Assembly: GCA_026982215.1 (NCBI GenBank)
Contig: JALSHN010000014.1
Coordinates: 1-6,704 of the forward strand
From: Gammaproteobacteria bacterium
Lineage (GTDB): Bacteria > Pseudomonadota > Gammaproteobacteria > S012-40
DNA: 6,704 nucleotides
Reading direction: 5' to 3'
Positions 5,574 through 6,704 of the stretch are shown here, in pieces. The notes under the pieces were generated by a model. The model was given only the letters and a program-made list of their open reading frames with translations. It was not told the origin of the DNA and did not search any database. Position numbers and translations under genes: made by a program. Within the stretch, counting starts at the first letter, position 1; each line of letters opens with the position of its first letter.

Positions 5574-6704
5574 ATGACATCCATCCGCACCGACACCGAC
5601 ATCCCCACCGCATTCCGGGCCACCGCGACCCGCAAAGGCTCGGCCCCGGCCATCGTCGCCGACGAGGGCACGGTGAGTTTCGCCGAGCTGGATCGGATGA
5701 GCGACCGTCTGGCCGCCCACCTCCAGGGCCAAGGGCTGCAGGTGGGCGAGCGGGTGGCGCTGTATTGTCTCAACGGCGCCACCTTCGCCGCCGCCTACCT
5801 GGGGATCCAAAAGGCCGGCGGGGTGGTGCTGCCGGTGAATCTGCTGCTCAATCCCGAGGAGATCGCCTACCTGGTGCAGGACGCCGGCGCCACCACGTTC
5901 ATCTATCACCCGGCCCTGGCCGAAGGGGTGGCGGGGGTGCGGCAGCGGGTGGCGCCGTTGCACTGGATCAGCCTGGGGGAAGCAGCGGCCGAGGGCGACG
6001 CCACCTGGGCGGCGATCCAGAACCAGGCGGCATCACCGACCCCGCTGACGCTGAATCCCCAGCGGGATCTGGCCGCCCTGCTCTACACCTCCGGCACCAC
6101 CGGGCGCCCCAAGGGGGCGATGTTGACCCATGCCAATCTGGTGGCCAATACCGACAGCGTCAGCGCGGCACTGGCGTTGCGCCCCGGGGAGCGTTTCCTG
6201 GTGGTGCTGCCGATGTTCCACGCCTTCGCCGCCACCGTGGGCCTGCTGACACCGTTGTTGCACGGCCTCTCGCTGGTGCCGCTGGCGCGCTTCGAGCCGG
6301 CGCAGGTGGCCCGGGCCATCGGCGAGCACGGCGCCACGGTGTTCCTGGGCGTGCCCTCCATGTACAACCTGTTGCTGCGCCTGCCCGAGGAGGCGGCGGC
6401 ACCGCTGCGGCGGCTGCGATTCTGCGTCTCCGGCGGCGCCGCCATGCCTCAGGCGGTGATGGCCGCCTTCGAGGAACGCTTCGGGGTGCCGGTGCTGGAG
6501 GGGGACGGCCCCACCGAATGCGGGCCGGTGACCTGTGTCAACCCCTTGCACGGCCCCCGCAAGCCGGGAACGGTGGGCCTGCCGGTTCCAGGGGTGACCA
6601 TGGAGATCCGCGACGCCGAGGGCCGGCCGCTCCCCGATGGCGAGACCGGGGAGATCTGCGTCAAGGGGCCTTCGGTAATGGCCGGCTACTGGAACCACCC
6701 GGAG
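5574..6704 (+). CDS. AMP-forming acyl-CoA synthetase (fatty-acid-CoA ligase type), 3' end outside window
   Basis: The frame is open from ATG 5574 to the right edge, 377 codons of a family usually 500-560 residues. ANL-superfamily ligases activate a carboxylate with ATP to an acyl-adenylate, then transfer it to CoA; the cytoplasmic long- or medium-chain fatty-acid type is the likeliest here. Visible in order: VSFAELD (34-40), the P-loop-like A3 motif YTSGTTGRPKG (171-181), LPMFHAFA (212-219), VFLGVPSMYNLLL (257-269), FCVSGGAAMP (283-292), EGDGPTECGPVTCVNP (309-324) at the A5 position, and the start of the A7 region GETGEICVKGPSVMAGYWN (356-374). The A5 motif reads GDGPTE rather than the common GYG(M/L)TE. 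The missing part would hold the A8 hinge, the C-terminal lid and the catalytic A10 lysine, so integrity is unproven. Motifs cannot settle the substrate; a shorter-chain or aryl acid remains possible. Confidence 0.93.
   Translation, partial: MTSIRTDTDIPTAFRATATRKGSAPAIVADEGTVSFAELDRMSDRLAAHLQGQGLQVGERVALYCLNGATFAAAYLGIQKAGGVVLPVNLLLNPEEIAYLVQDAGATTFIYHPALAEGVAGVRQRVAPLHWISLGEAAAEGDATWAAIQNQAASPTPLTLNPQRDLAALLYTSGTTGRPKGAMLTHANLVANTDSVSAALALRPGERFLVVLPMFHAFAATVGLLTPLLHGLSLVPLARFEPAQVARAIGEHGATVFLGVPSMYNLLLRLPEEAAAPLRRLRFCVSGGAAMPQAVMAAFEERFGVPVLEGDGPTECGPVTCVNPLHGPRKPGTVGLPVPGVTMEIRDAEGRPLPDGETGEICVKGPSVMAGYWNHPE

Noticed and set aside
3949..5577. 542-codon open frame on the plus strand opposite ubiD
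   Set aside because: It is the antisense shadow of a gene with an unmistakable family match. The translation is rich in Gly, Val, His and Gln with no recognisable domain, as expected for GC-rich antisense frames.
6033..6698. 221-codon minus-strand frame opposite the acyl-CoA synthetase gene
   Set aside because: Antisense of a gene with A3, A5 and A7 ligase motifs; no recognisable product.

Overview
The window is GC-rich DNA (by eye about two thirds G+C) that is coding almost throughout. It holds five protein genes, the first and last cut by the window edges. I see no rRNA, tRNA, CRISPR array, insertion sequence or phage gene. The best lineage clue is the complete ubiD gene, whose product follows the Escherichia coli type of UbiD almost block for block. 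That points to a gammaproteobacterium that makes ubiquinone, and the base composition and the phosphoketolase would fit an environmental, high-GC member. The lineage is an inference, not a measurement.

Layout. From the left edge to 680 (+) is the C-terminal end of a xylulose-5-phosphate/fructose-6-phosphate phosphoketolase. A 103-bp convergent junction (681-783) with GC-rich dyads follows. On the minus strand, read right to left, are ubiD (5511-4045), a 160-bp structured spacer (4044-3885), a lipoprotein that looks like a divergent DUF1800 family member (3884-2346), and, 14 bp further on, a Tat-exported DUF1501 protein (2331-784). A 62-bp divergent spacer (5512-5573) separates ubiD from a plus-strand AMP-forming acyl-CoA synthetase that starts at 5574 and runs off the right edge.

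How the genes relate. The DUF1800-like and DUF1501 genes are almost certainly co-transcribed. Both products leave the cytoplasm, by different routes: a Sec lipoprotein signal and a twin-arginine signal. Members of these two families are known to occur side by side in many bacteria, but their function is unknown. ubiD lies upstream on the same strand and could be co-transcribed, but the hairpin-rich 160-bp spacer makes separate or attenuated expression just as likely. The phosphoketolase (acetyl phosphate from sugar phosphates), UbiD (ubiquinone ring decarboxylation) and the acyl-CoA synthetase look like ordinary chromosomal metabolism with no evident shared pathway. The least understood part of the window is the exported DUF1800-like/DUF1501 pair and its leader.
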